64,000 nucleotides of DNA, taken from Anticarsia gemmatalis (taxonomy: Eukaryota > Arthropoda > Insecta > Lepidoptera > Erebidae). The notes under the pieces were generated by a model, which saw only the letters and a program-made list of their open reading frames with translations, did no database searches and was not told the DNA's origin. The translations under genes were made by a program, and so were the position numbers. Shown here one piece after another: positions 25,400 to 36,970 of this stretch; within the stretch, counting starts at the first letter, position 1; every line of letters begins with the position of its first letter. Location of the stretch: assembly GCF_050436995.1 (NCBI RefSeq), contig NC_134763.1, forward strand, positions 2,356,001 to 2,420,000. The letters are read 5' to 3'.

Positions 25400-27797
25400 A
25401 TAGGCTCGTCTATAATAGTTTGGGTACCTCTGTTCACATGTGTGAACAGTTTCGTAAACGACTGTAAATCTTGAGGTCTCGACTACGATTTCCGTATTGA
25501 GATATTAGTTTTTTCTTATTCGTTGCAATATTCGTTTATAATACATGTCGTTTGCTGTATTTCAGCGCACATCTAATTTGCGTGTAAATTGTAACTCAAC
25601 ATTTTTATTCCTTAAAGTATGTATAAAATTGTATCTGCTGGGATTGCAGTTCGTTACGTGCATATTATGTCACTTTCATTTTCCCTTTAGGTTTCTAGTC
25701 AAAGACTAGTAAATACCAGACTAAAAGGTACGCCAATAGTTATGCTGAATACCTACTAAATATGTAAAACGTATTAACAGGTTTCATCGAAAATGAACCA
25801 AGTAATTATGAATATGTACGTAAAATCAATTTCTAAGCTCTTGATTACTGCAATGTGAATGCAGAGTCAATCTAATTTCCTAACAAATTGCTTTGAATGT
25901 GAAAATCTAATTATTTCGTAGTCTATTTCAGTCTAAGCTCCTATTAGGATTGTCTAGACTACATTCTGCCATCTATTATTTTCAATTAGAGGTGAAAATT
26001 TATGTTTAATTTTTCTCGCTTTTTTCAAAATAGGTGCTTGAGGATTTTCATAACGTAGCAATTAAGATGGCTTAAAAAATGTTTGAAGATTACTGTGGTT
26101 TACTTGTTCAGGTGTTCATCACATCGTTGGCAGAGCACGCATGTGTAGTGGGCTCGATTCGATATTGATGATATTGGATCATTTTTACGTGATAATCATC
26201 TGATTAATCATATAATCATTGGATTAATGATCGTGTGTGATCGAAATTAAAGGTATCAAAAACAAACTATATTTTGAGTCGTTGTACTTTTTCCTAATAA
26301 TTAGGCATATGCAGTTTATCATCTGGCTCTCTATTTAGTGTTTATATTGTCTTACACCTTCGTGTAAAACAAAACAAAAGTTTGTTGACAGAAATTTTCC
26401 CAGCCATTTCATATCCTTTGAAGTAAGAATATTCAAAGAATCCAAACAAAAAAATCTAACAGAACTATGCCTATGACTAGCAGATCTAAGACATTTCCCA
26501 TTGGAGTGCCGGTCGCAGCGATCCGCAATCGACGACAAGTCGCATCGACTTCGTACGTGCGCTGATTTATGCGTGGACCGACGACACGGCGGTACTCGGT
26601 GATAAATATAATTGTGCCGCTCTGACCCACCCAGGGAGCAGGCAAGTGGGTAAGGCGCTTTATACAATGGAAATTAAAGGGACACCATTTTGGAGTTTCG
26701 GAAACGAGTTTCAGCAATACTTTTGGAGAGTCTGTTTATAAGTAAGCATTTGTATAATTAACAATCATTTTCTGATTCTGTGCCTCAGCTTATGTATCAA
26801 TTTAGAAAATTGTCACAATGTGTCATTAAAACTGCTACGTATCGTAAAGGGATGGTCACCCATCCAAATACTAACCTCAATTTAGTTACTTGACCTGGTT
26901 GTAGAATGCCCAAACAAGTAAAGCAAATCCCCTAAACGTTGTTAGATTTTAAATTTTGCAAATAGGATTGTTTTGAAATTACGAAATGATAATAATTTCG
27001 TAATAGATATTTTCCATTGTGTATAAGCTCTTACAACAGATGTACCACAAGCAATAGTACAGGAAGACAGTTACACCGAGTAAAAGCAGACCGTGGCATT
27101 ACAAAGTAATTTAATAAAACAAACAATTATAGTCCTTATGTTGTACACATTAAGGATGAAACAGAACGCTAAAGTAAACTTGCAAAACTATCCCAGGACT
27201 GTTGTCGAACAATCTTGTATTTTATTTTGTTTATACGATTTCATAGTTTATAAAATTAAATTCGAAATGCTATTATGAAATGTCTTTGAGAGGAACTAAA
27301 GGTTTTAGTTTTGTTGTAGAAATCTTGAAGTTTTTGTTAAAGCATGTTACTGTTGGTACAATGGGGAAATAACAAATACATACTATGAATAGCAAGATTA
27401 CTTTACTTATAGTTAATTGTATTTACATGGTGGTAAATGACCAACAAGGGAATCCTTGTTGCAACTCCCTCTTATTGGTACATGTGATACTGACTAGTCG
27501 AATCTGGATTCTTTATGTAATGTGTCAAACCGAATTCCCATAGAATTTGTGCAATTGGGGAGACCTGTCACCAGCAGTGCACTGTTAAAGTGTGATAATT
27601 ACGATGATTTTCTTTTACGTAAAAAGGAAATAACTTAAAACCAAATATTGTACTAGTCGATTGTGATCTTTTGCGGCATAAACATATTTTTTCTACATTA
27701 AACTTTACACTGATTCTAGAATAAATATTGTTACAGTAATTATAGTGTTGTAGTTGAATTCCGAAATAAAAAACAACTATAACTGTCATGGCATAAT
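25400..27797. other. Gene-free stretch downstream of CP1
   Basis: No gene is supported. A GC-richer patch at 26500-26660 holds overlapping minus-strand frames of 110 and 94 codons without a recognised domain. A decayed tRNA-like remnant may lie at about 26105-26165. Confidence 0.35.
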
Positions 27798-27819
27798 TTT
27801 ATTCCCCAACCATACAATT

Positions 27820-30800
27820 CTACCCAAACAAAGCCACAATCACTCCAAACATGACCACAACAACAGAACAGACCGCGCTTACTCCAGAAGAACGATACTG
27901 ATAATAGCCAAGGTTCCTAGTAGTTCTATCCATCTCTACCAGCGCATCCATGGTCTCCAAGCCAGTAGGGATGATCTGGTTTGCTGGTAGAAGAAACCCG
28001 AACTCCCCAAGGTCACGAAGTTCCAGAAGGTACGTGATGGGAACATTTGCCGCGTATTTCACCCAGTCGAAACTGGTGCCGCTCATTTTGTCTGAAATAA
28101 TGCGATTTGACTTTTAATGTTTGTGCATCATAGAATCCTAGAAGTATTTATCTAGTTTCTAAGATACTATACAATAAGGTAGCAGAACTAGCTTGTTGTT
28201 TCCATTATCTACAAAAATAAAGTTAATATCAGTGGTCTTTGATTTGAAAATTAACCAAAGGTCCATACTGTAAAGACTAATAGTAGTTTGATGAAATGAC
28301 GGATGTTCATATTGTTGGAAATAGCATGGTTACATATAAGAAGATCAGGGAAAAACATATTTATCTTGTACTCACACATAACATCAGCTGACAGTCCAAC
28401 ACGGTACTCAGTGCCGAATCTCCTCTTCAGAGCATCAGCGCCTCTTATAGCCACTTCATACTGAAAATAAATTGCAATTAATATATTTATAAGTACTAAA
28501 AAAATATTAAATTCATATATTACAGCCTTAAAATAGTATCGAGTTAAATTGGCTAAACTGTAACAGGTGATGGAATAGTCGTAAAGAAAGAAAGGTAGTT
28601 TGCCTAGCCTATTATTTGGCTGCCTGCTTAGTTTATTAGAACTTATAACACCAAAAAGACTGCCAAAGGTAGGTAAACAGTCTATAAATTAACCTATCTG
28701 CTATCAATCTATATTCGCACGGCTCCACCAAATACGAAAGAAAGAAACAAGATCTTTCTTTTCTTTTTTTTTCTTTTTAAAAAGACAACTCCCGCACTAA
28801 GAATTGCTCTTGTGTCGCGGGGACTTTTACAAACATACAAACAACGGACACAAAGCACGACCAGACCCGAAGCAATTATTTGTGGATCGCACAAATAATT
28901 GCTCCGTGTGGGAATCGAACCCACGACCTCCCGTTGCAGTGGTATCGGCGTGGCGACCTAAACCACTGCGCCACGGAGGCAGTCAAAAAATTCAAAATAA
29001 ATATTACCATATCACCATAATTCCCAGAAAGCAACGAATCATCAAGAGAAACATGACTATAGGGAACGACGATCAACTGAGTGTAGGAATGAATAGCAAT
29101 GTAGTAGATGATCTCTCCTTTGTCCTTCAGTCTTAGTACATAGTCCCGAATGGCTCTGGACTCCGGTTCAGAAAACGGACCGGGACCAGCGAATAGGTTG
29201 CTGCAAGGATCTTGTGATGCTCCTACAGCTGAAAAAAACATTTGAGAAGTTAATAAACGTATCATTAATATCGATTATTAGGTGTCTGGTCACCGTTGCA
29301 CAAGGTCTGCTGAGCTTTGGATCAGAATTTTAGATCTATGATATCACCACATTACAAAACGATTTTTCTATACATTATCTCAACTATTTGTAAATGTGTG
29401 TGAGTGCGCATAATTTAAATTTATATCTTAAAATTATGACGTATGAATCTAAAAATCAACATAATCTTTGCTTAGATCATACTTGAAACATTGCATTGTC
29501 ATATCAACGTAATGTTAAATTTACTTACTCATCCATTCAAATCCGAAGTTTCTGTTCAAATCAACTCCAGAGCTCATGTCATCTTCAACACCTGCTGAGG
29601 CACAAGAGGTAATATTCGCGGGACTACGGTTCTTTCTCCACATCCTATTCTGCAATGAAAAATCTTATATTTATATTAAGGCATGTTTTAAATTAACTAA
29701 ACTGACAGGGGCATTTATTGACATACAGTCAACTTTGAATCGTTTGGGTAACATTGACAGTGGGAATTTGAACTAGTTTCGATTATTTTTTCATATTATG
29801 AAACCAACACAATTGATGAGAGTTTGCAAAACTAAAATAAACCTTTATCAATTGTGTTGGTTTCATATGAAAAAATAATCGAAACTAGTTCATATTCCCA
29901 CTGTCAATGTTACCCAAATGATTCAAAGTTACCCAAATTGACCTTATGACCAACAAGTTTTTTTATCAGCCTATACTGTCCCATTGTTAGGCAAAGGTTT
30001 CCCTCAAAATCTTCCACCGATTTCTGTCACTGGCTGTATTACGCATATTTTCCAGATAGCTGTCCAACGAGTTTCAATGCATAATAAACAAAATAATATT
30101 AACATATCACAAATTATCATCTTTCCTCAACATTATAGTATCACACATCACATTCGGTCACAAAATATCGGTTGATTATTATCGAATTAAATCATGATGA
30201 CGTTTAATTTTCTTCACACATCACCAAAATCGGAACATAATACTCTTAAAGCTAATAATCTAAATGTATGCTATTCTTAGTATACTTACAGTAGTAAAAG
30301 TATATCTATATCCATCAGGATTCACAACAGGGAAGATATGCCATTCAAAGTTTTCTGCTAAAGCCCTTATAGCTGGGTCAGTACTAGTCAAAAATTCCTT
30401 TATAATCCAAGTAATAGTTGCTGTAGAAATCCACTCACGAGCGTGAAGAGTACCTTCTAGAACTCCAATCAATGGGTTTTCTCTTTCAGGATTATAATTG
30501 ATGATAATTCCTTTGATATCGTTTTCTAGAACACTTTTGCCCATAGTCACTGTAGTGACAATCCCTGGATGGTTTTTTGCTAGTTCATCAAGCCATGCGT
30601 TGAGTCTGTCCAGATTGTGGTACTCCGTCCAGGAGTATGATAGGTATGATTGCGAAAATCTGTTCAAAGCTGGTTTTAGTTGATCATCGATTACTCTGAA
30701 ATTAACAATGCACAGTTTTATTATCCATGTTATTTGTATTTAATGAATACTACTTACATTATTATATTAATTATGATTTATCCAGATGCAAACAAAGTTA

Positions 30801-31443
30801 AATTAAAAATCAAGTGGATTATATCTAATTCCATCATTTCATCATGTCATGCTTAGTACAAAGGGTTGTAGCCTTCAGATAGCTCAGCAAGGCCACAGTC
30901 TCGTAAACCTTGGAATGCGGAAGGACTATGAAGAAAAGTCAAATTAACCCCATTCGATCTGGATAAAAAGATTTGAGATCATAGAAAAAAGATCATTTTC
31001 ACAGGCGATTTGCCACTCTCACACTCTGATCAAATACGGGGTAAAGACTTTGCTATAGAAAAAAATGTAAAAGTAATTTAGACAAGGCCTCCTTGACGCT
31101 TTCCATATTTCCTAACTATAATAGTTGTTAAAATTGCAGTTAGTTTATCAACTTACCTTTGAATATCTGCAATCACTTCTTTGCTAACAATATTACCAGT
31201 TTTCACATAATTATTGTAATCTGCAACTTTGCCAGGCGGTACCATTACTTTAACCGTATGGTTGACTCCAAATTCATCTTCCCAGAATTCTCCAAGACCT
31301 CTTCTTTGCACATCTTTAAGGATATCTACTGCTGCATCGTCTTTTGGTACAACATTGTACAGTCTATATCCTTCATAAGACTTTTTTTCTGCACTTACCG
31401 TTATGACTAATGTTAAACTAATAATTAAATATTTTAATTCCAT
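27820..31443 (-). CDS. CP1: secreted M14A zinc carboxypeptidase, A-type pocket, six exons
   Basis: Removes C-terminal amino acids from peptides, probably in the midgut. Coding exons (minus): 31443-31157, 30695-30290, 29649-29529, 29228-29008, 28460-28376, 28091-27820. All have GT/AG borders and join in frame to 463 aa. Residues 1-18 are a signal peptide (MELKYLII start). About 19-95 is an M14 propeptide. The rest is the catalytic domain: zinc motif HARE (H180, E183), RMWRKNR (Arg127 equivalent), VDLNRNF (Asn144/Arg145), IHSY (third zinc ligand H318), split-codon Tyr374 (Tyr248) and ELRD with catalytic E397 (Glu270). The pocket position 255 equivalent is Phe (SGTSFDW), which predicts A-type preference for hydrophobic or aromatic ends. 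The C terminus is a short hydrophobic stretch ending at the stop, like a GPI signal. A Met four codons upstream (31455) is also possible. An AATAAA lies at 27803-27798. CP1 is transcribed divergently from CP2. Confidence 0.93.
28744..28983 (-). mobile_element. SINE (family B), full length, in CP1 intron 4
   Basis: Reading on the minus strand: the CCTCCGTGGCGCAGTGGTTT head, a B box (GGTTCGATTCC form), a body with GACACAAGAGCAATTCTTAG, and an A-rich tail (T-rich on plus, 28744-28780). It ends only about 24 bp from the splice donor of CP1 exon 4. Confidence 0.85.
29282..29335 (+). mobile_element. SINE family B2 fragment in CP1 intron 3
   Basis: GTTGCACAAGGTCTGCTGAG and the following GGATCA resemble the 3' part of 11966-12239. 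A short decayed piece. Confidence 0.4.
29731..29930. mobile_element. 200-bp hairpin MITE in CP1 intron 2
   Basis: The arms are nearly perfect inverted repeats of about 85 bp each (AACTTTGAATCGTTTGGGTA at the left end, complement at the right). They surround a loop of about 25 bp. No clear target-site duplication was found and there is no coding capacity. Confidence 0.65.
29955..30065 (-). mobile_element. Retroelement tail fragment in CP1 intron 2
   Basis: CTGTCCCATTGTTAGGCAAA and CTTCCACCGATTTCTGTCAC match a sequence I recall as a common moth retroelement 3' end (CCCACTGCTGGGCAAAGG type). Orientation is assigned from that motif. Confidence 0.4.
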
Positions 31444-31455
31444 TTTTAGGTCCAA

Positions 31456-32655
31456 GTGCGAGAACTTAATACTACTAAATGGTTAGATTTATGGCACGAG
31501 CTGTGTTGTGCAATGTTTATCGGATTACAGACAGTTTTAATTAACTAGTTAATGCACGTGGCTTCTTTGAGGAAAAATTGTTAGTAAGTAAATGTAAAAC
31601 TAGCGTTTTAGCTTGGGAAAGGAATAGGTGTACTTGAATTCTGCCTAACATTTTTTTCAATTAATAATTTTATTTGAAAAACGTTGATTCCTGGTGTTGT
31701 GAGTGATAACGGATTCAAGTGTTTTTATCCATTGCCTAATAGCAAAGTCGAAACAATTTCAAGGTTTCTAGTGAGCCTATCAACACAACAAAGTTTCAGA
31801 ATTTTTCATAATTGCAATGCTGCCAAACAGAAGTGATTTAAAACAATCATTCTATTTCAAACCTTACAATATGTTTTTTACTTGTAGATGAAATTGACAT
31901 ATAATAAAATTTTAATATTACATACAAAATATGACACGAGAATTGATTAGTAAACGATAAGATACAATATCTACTTTTTGTAATAAGTAGACTGATAGAC
32001 TGATTGCATTCCATTTAGTTTTTCCGTTTAACCATAACACGGGTATTCGCCATTGAGCAGTGCGCACGCACCACTGAAAGATGACTGATTTTAGAGATGA
32101 TTAATTTGAGCTGATAAAAATCAAAAGAGATATCGAAATATCAGTAGGTACAGTCAGCTCCAAAAGTCGCTGAGCATATTTAATCTTTCAACAGCCAGAA
32201 AACATGTGACGTTGATTGAATTGATTAATTGCAAGCAATATACCTGATTTGTTTATGCATTTATTAACATTTGGTTATAAAGACGTTTTGAAAATATGTA
32301 AAGCGACTTATGGAGCTGACTGTACTACTGAGAATGATGAAAATATCTTTACATAACTAGGATGAAAGAAATCTGAAGTTACAGTTTTAGTATAAAGTCG
32401 GGCAAAGTTACGATAAATATGATGGGATTAGAAGATAACGATGATAACAAACTAATTAAGACAAGGAAATTAAAACAGGGATTTAAATGTCTTAATTTCA
32501 ATGTTTATTTTAAAATAACACAATATTTATCGAAAATTATTCATACGAAAACTCCGATTATTCAGATAACGGTTGTAATCAATAAGATTGTATATCAACG
32601 CTCCCGTCACCAAGTTAAATTATTCAGTCGAAAACTCAAGTTAGGTGCAAACGTT
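31456..32655. promoter_or_regulatory. Shared head-to-head intergenic region between CP1 and CP2
   Basis: About 1.2 kb separates the start codons of two divergently transcribed carboxypeptidase genes, so it must hold both promoters or one bidirectional promoter. A TATAAA lies at 32391-32396, in the right orientation for CP2 and about 260 bases before its start codon. I saw no clear TATA box for CP1. A 172-bp mariner-type MITE sits inside (see 32151-32322). Actual start sites are not visible from sequence. Confidence 0.4.
32151..32322. mobile_element. Short mariner/Tc1-type MITE in the CP1/CP2 intergenic region
   Basis: The ends are imperfect inverted repeats of about 22 bp (CAGTCAGCTCC at the left, GGAGCTGACTG at the right, extending inwards to the AGTCGCT/AGCGACT region). 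They are flanked on both sides by TA (32149-32150 and 32323-32324), the target-site duplication of Tc1/mariner elements. There is no coding capacity. Confidence 0.75.
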
Positions 32656-35600
32656 ATGGGTTTCAAAGAAATATTTATTTTTTTAGTTCTAGTAGCTGCT
32701 ATTAATGCAGAATATATTAGCTATGATAAGTACAAAGTGTATAAAGTAGTTCCTGAAACTGAAGATGAAGTAAAAATTCTTATAGATTTGAAGAACTATA
32801 ACAACTATACGTTCTGGAGTGAAGGTGTGAGAGTAGATGGTGATGTAAGGATTATGGTGGCTCCTGAGAAACAGACAGCATTTGAAAAATACTTTAAAGA
32901 TGTTGGAATCACCACAAAAGTCTTAATTCAAGATGTACAGGAGTAAGTTTTATGCTAATCATTAATTTTACAAAGATATCTAGGTAATTTTATCTTCATT
33001 GATTTGTTATGACTGGTTTAGTTCCGGTTTGAGCCTGGTTTCAATTTTGCTTACATGGGTTCTCCTTTGTATTTTAACTATCAGTTTCATCAATTGCCAA
33101 CTATCTGTTAGATAAAATTATAACTGAAACTTATGCAGAGGTGGCAAAAGGAATGTTAATCTTACATAAGCATGAACGATATCCGGCTTATAATATTTAC
33201 ATGTCTTAGTACAAACATTGAATTTCATAAGCTACGCTTCATAATCAAGCATCCATAATATCATGCCTGTTGTATCCGGAGGTTTAGGGAAAGGTGTATA
33301 AAATACACCCACCTTACTCCATTAATAATGTTAGTCCCATGTCTTAGGGAGCAAGACGGGAATCAACCCGAGATCTCATATTTAGCAGTGGGATCCAGTA
33401 CCGATCGCGCCGCCGGGACATATTGCTCTAACTTTACTTGTTTTGGCTCGCAAACGGTGCAGACAATACTAAGTGCTTGGTTCTTTTACTTCTTTAATAA
33501 CTAATTATCTATGTTTAAAAAACTTCCAGACAAATCAACAGCCAGCTCCGCCGTCCAACAACCCGTACCAGCACATACGCATGGGACTACTACCAAAACC
33601 TAGAAGAAATAAACGCATGGCTCCAGAAAATTGCCTTGGATTACCCCAACATTGTATCCTTAGTAAGAATAGGTTATTCCGTAGAAGGAAGGCCCATTTG
33701 GGGGGTTAAAATTGATTATAAAAAGCAAGAAAATCCGGTCATTGGTATGCTTGAAGGAGGTGTCCATGCAAGGGAATGGATTTCACCAGCGACTGTTACT
33801 TATATTATTAATGAATTCTTGACCAGTACTGACCCTGCTGTGAGATTTGTGGCTGAGAACATTGTGTGGCATGTCTTTCCTATGATGAATCCTGATGGAT
33901 ATGCTTATACTTTTACTACTGTAAGTAACTTACTTTGATTACTGATCATTTATTATGTATCTAAAATATTAATTACTAAAACTTTAATATTCGGTTTAAA
34001 AATAATTAGATTTATAATACAACTCTGAAAGGCGCCGAAAGTTAGTTAAAAAAAAATACTCGCAATTTATTTTTACTTTTGTCATATTTGTTGCTTTGCA
34101 GGGTTCTTTGTGACATTACTCAGCTAAATTATGCTTTTTAAAGATGTCCCTTGATTGGATTGGTTTGATAATATTGATTTCTATAACAGCCAATATTTAT
34201 TTTATGTTTTAAATTGTGCAGAACAGAATGTGGAGAAAGAATAGGAATCCTACGCATTTCACTAACTGCTCCGAGTGGGGAGTACCCGACGATATTAGTA
34301 ATGGAATTGATTTGAATAGAAACTTCGGCTTTCTGTGGATGAGTAAGTGTTGACTTGTAAATTATATTTATACCGAACATTAGTTGCCAAAACTTCATTA
34401 TGAATAAATTTTTGGATGAAATTAATCTCGTATCGATTCCGTTCGTAACATGTATCTAGGAATCAAACTCAAAGAATCGATGGCACTGTCACTGTTTCCA
34501 TACCATGCACACTAATGTCTTATGTTATAAATGCGTATGTTTGTCTGCCTGTTACCTTTTCACGAATAATCTATTGAACCTTTCTTTCTTTATAATGAAT
34601 ACGTGTCAGTTAATCGCCTTAATTCTTCAATACAGAGTAAATTTTGGTGCACACGATAATAGTTCGTGTTTATAGCACAGAATAGTGTGCAAAGCTCTAT
34701 CTCATAATCTGCTATTTGTTTATCATTTCCGTTTGAAATTATTATTTCATCTGCCTTCGTTTGGATGCTAGATTTTAATTATATAAAACGTTTATCATTG
34801 TCAGACTGATAAATATTATTACTCATATATTAAAGCAATATTGATAAAAGCCACTAACTTGAGGGAAGTCCCTAACATTCGACATAACAAAATGCGGAGT
34901 ACTCAAAAATATGTTTCATTTCACCCAAGACTGTACAAAAAATTACACCTAGATTTAAAATTGCGGTTAAGACACAGTGCTTTATCAACTTTTGTAATGT
35001 AATGTACCTACATAGTTATATATTAAAGACTTGTCATATATTAAGGACATAGAACTAACAATATGCACTGCAAAAATCTATTTCCAATCTATCCGGCTAT
35101 ACATTATATTCTCTAAGATATTTTTTTATTTTACAGCAATTGGCTCCTCCCTAAACCCTTGCTTTGAAACCTTCGCTGGTCCGACCGAGTTCTCTGAACC
35201 TGAATCCCGGGCCATCAGAGACTATGTCTTCAAGCTGCAGACTGAAGGCCGTCTGATTTACTACTTCGCCTTCCACTCTTACTCTCAGATGATTATGATT
35301 CCGTTCAGCCATCTTGGTGGCGCTGATGTACTGGAAAACCCGAATTATGGTGACATGGTAAGAAAGGATTTGAAATCTTCAGCTAGTAATATTTTGAATA
35401 TAAAGATTATGATGATTATGAATTCGATAAATATGTACAAGCACTCGAGAGAGTAGATTACTTGAGGCATCTTGTCAAATTATAAATTTATTATGTTAAA
35501 ATTTTGTGCCTATACAATGAATTTTTAAAATATTCTCTTTGTTAAATTAATAATCACGAATAAAATTCAATATTTCTAGGCTATGATTTGATATTGTTAT

Positions 35601-36326
35601 GAAAATCTTCATTTACTTTTTCAGTACGAAATCGCAATCAGAGGTGCAGCCAAACTTACTGAGGTCCATGGCACTGAGTACCTCGTAGGAACATCGAAAG
35701 ATATCTTGTGTAAGTAACAGTTAAAATATTGTATTAAAATAATTCTCTACACGATGTCTACCGACCTATTATAAGCAAAATACTTATTGGGTTAATTAAA
35801 ATAATTAAGAGTATTCATCAGTAGCACGATTTTTTTCAGTCAGTTCAATCGAGTATCGAGAGTTTGATATTTTAAATGTACTTAAAAAATGTTACTACTA
35901 TATCCGCTAGGGTCGCTGATCAGGAACACTATATTCGACAGTAGGACAAAATGCACTTTTACTACAATATAATGACAGATGAGTTAAAATTTGGCAAGAG
36001 GACTTCTCACAAATATTACGCAATTAAAAAAAAATATCTATAAATTCTATCAATTTATTTTTCTAGATCCAGCCAGCGGGTCCAGTGACGACTGGGTCCG
36101 AGGCGGAGCAGATGTACCCATAGTCGCTCTCTACGAGCTTAGAGACCTTGGTGAATACGGTTTCCTACTACCTCCAGAACAAATCATTCCCAATAACGAG
36201 GAAGTTATGGCCAGTTTGATAGAAATGGAGAAGGTCACCCGAGGGTTAGGTTACTACCATAGTTCAGGAGAGAAGATTCTTTGTAGTGTCGTGCTTATGA
36301 TGTTAGCTTTAGTAGTAACTTTGTAG
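32656..36326 (+). CDS. CP2: secreted M14A zinc carboxypeptidase, B-type pocket (Asp255), six exons
   Basis: Predicted to remove C-terminal Lys/Arg from peptides, probably in the gut. Exons: 32656-32942, 33530-33920, 34222-34342, 35137-35357, 35625-35709, 36067-36326. They join in frame to 454 aa. A signal peptide starts at MGFKEIF, followed by a propeptide to about residue 95. The catalytic domain has HARE (H175, E178), RMWRKNR, IDLNRNF, FHSY (H313), split-codon Tyr369 and ELRD (E392). SGSSDDW places Asp at the 255 position (residue 376, bases 36087-36089), the classic carboxypeptidase B determinant. The last 17 or so residues are hydrophobic and uncharged, suggesting a GPI anchor signal. The frame is open upstream to a Met at 32419, but that start would bury the signal peptide, and CP3 begins at the same MGFKE. 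An ATTAAA at 36362 may serve polyadenylation. Exon sizes match CP3 nearly exactly. Confidence 0.94.
33271..33425 (-). mobile_element. Decayed tRNA-derived SINE in CP2 intron 1
   Basis: The minus strand reads GGCGGCGCGATCGGTACTGG (A-box region) and GGGTTGATTCCCG (B box), then a non-tRNA body. It is unrelated in body sequence to families A and B. Confidence 0.55.
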
Positions 36327-36448
36327 ATATTTGACGTTAAGAAGTAGGCATAAAAATATATATTAAATCGTTTTTTGTAACGGAATATGTTTTTCATTGA
36401 TCTGCAGAGCTAATTTTAGGTTTTGTTTTTATGTCAGAGTAGTCACTA

Positions 36449-36565
36449 ACACGCACTTTGCCAACGTGGTAGACTCAAGGCTTCAAGGCAAGGGTCCCCT
36501 CTCTTTTTATGGGTGGGAACCCTTGCCGAGCAGTTATGGGACAGCAATGGGTTATATTATTTTTT
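36449..36565 (+). mobile_element. SINE (family A) 3' fragment between CP2 and CP3
   Basis: ACGCACTTTGCCAACGTGGT through GGAACCCTTGCCGAGCAG and a T-rich tail. It has only the 3' third of the element and lies in the short spacer between the two tandem carboxypeptidase genes. Confidence 0.7.
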
Positions 36566-36970
36566 TTTGTATATTTTATATCAAAAACCCGTTTCACTAT
36601 TTCTGGATTAGCATCAGATAATTGGAACAGTTGTTTTAATTTTTCTGACATTTTATCTAACAGACAGGTTTTAGTTAGGGCTCCTATAAATAAGCTGTAA
36701 AACTTACCATAGTCCTGTCGTTAATTCAAGTATACAAAATAAATACCTAATTTATGCAAATACAGATCGATACATATTATTATTTACAATTTTATATCAC
36801 TTCATAGACATTGCTATCAGTAATCATTATAGTACTAAAATGATATAGCCGCAATTAAGAAATTCTTACCTAAATGGTGATAATAAAATTTATCAGCAAT
36901 AATTTAATAGATTAACTATAACGAAACTAAGTGCCATTTTTGTCCAGAGCCCAACTGGCGAGCGTACGAA

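Noticed and set aside
26335..26717. Overlapping minus-strand frames in a GC-rich patch
   Set aside because: Two frames overlap in different phases and neither looks like a known protein. The GC-rich patch makes long chance frames more likely.
28709..29265. 129-codon minus-strand frame joining CP1 exon 4 to intron
   Set aside because: It extends from the true exon across the donor at 29007 into the SINE. Only 29228-29008 is coding.
32419..32655. In-frame upstream start of CP2 (79 extra residues)
   Set aside because: It would place the signal peptide in the interior, and the tandem copy CP3 starts at the equivalent MGFKEIF. The stretch is more likely 5' UTR.
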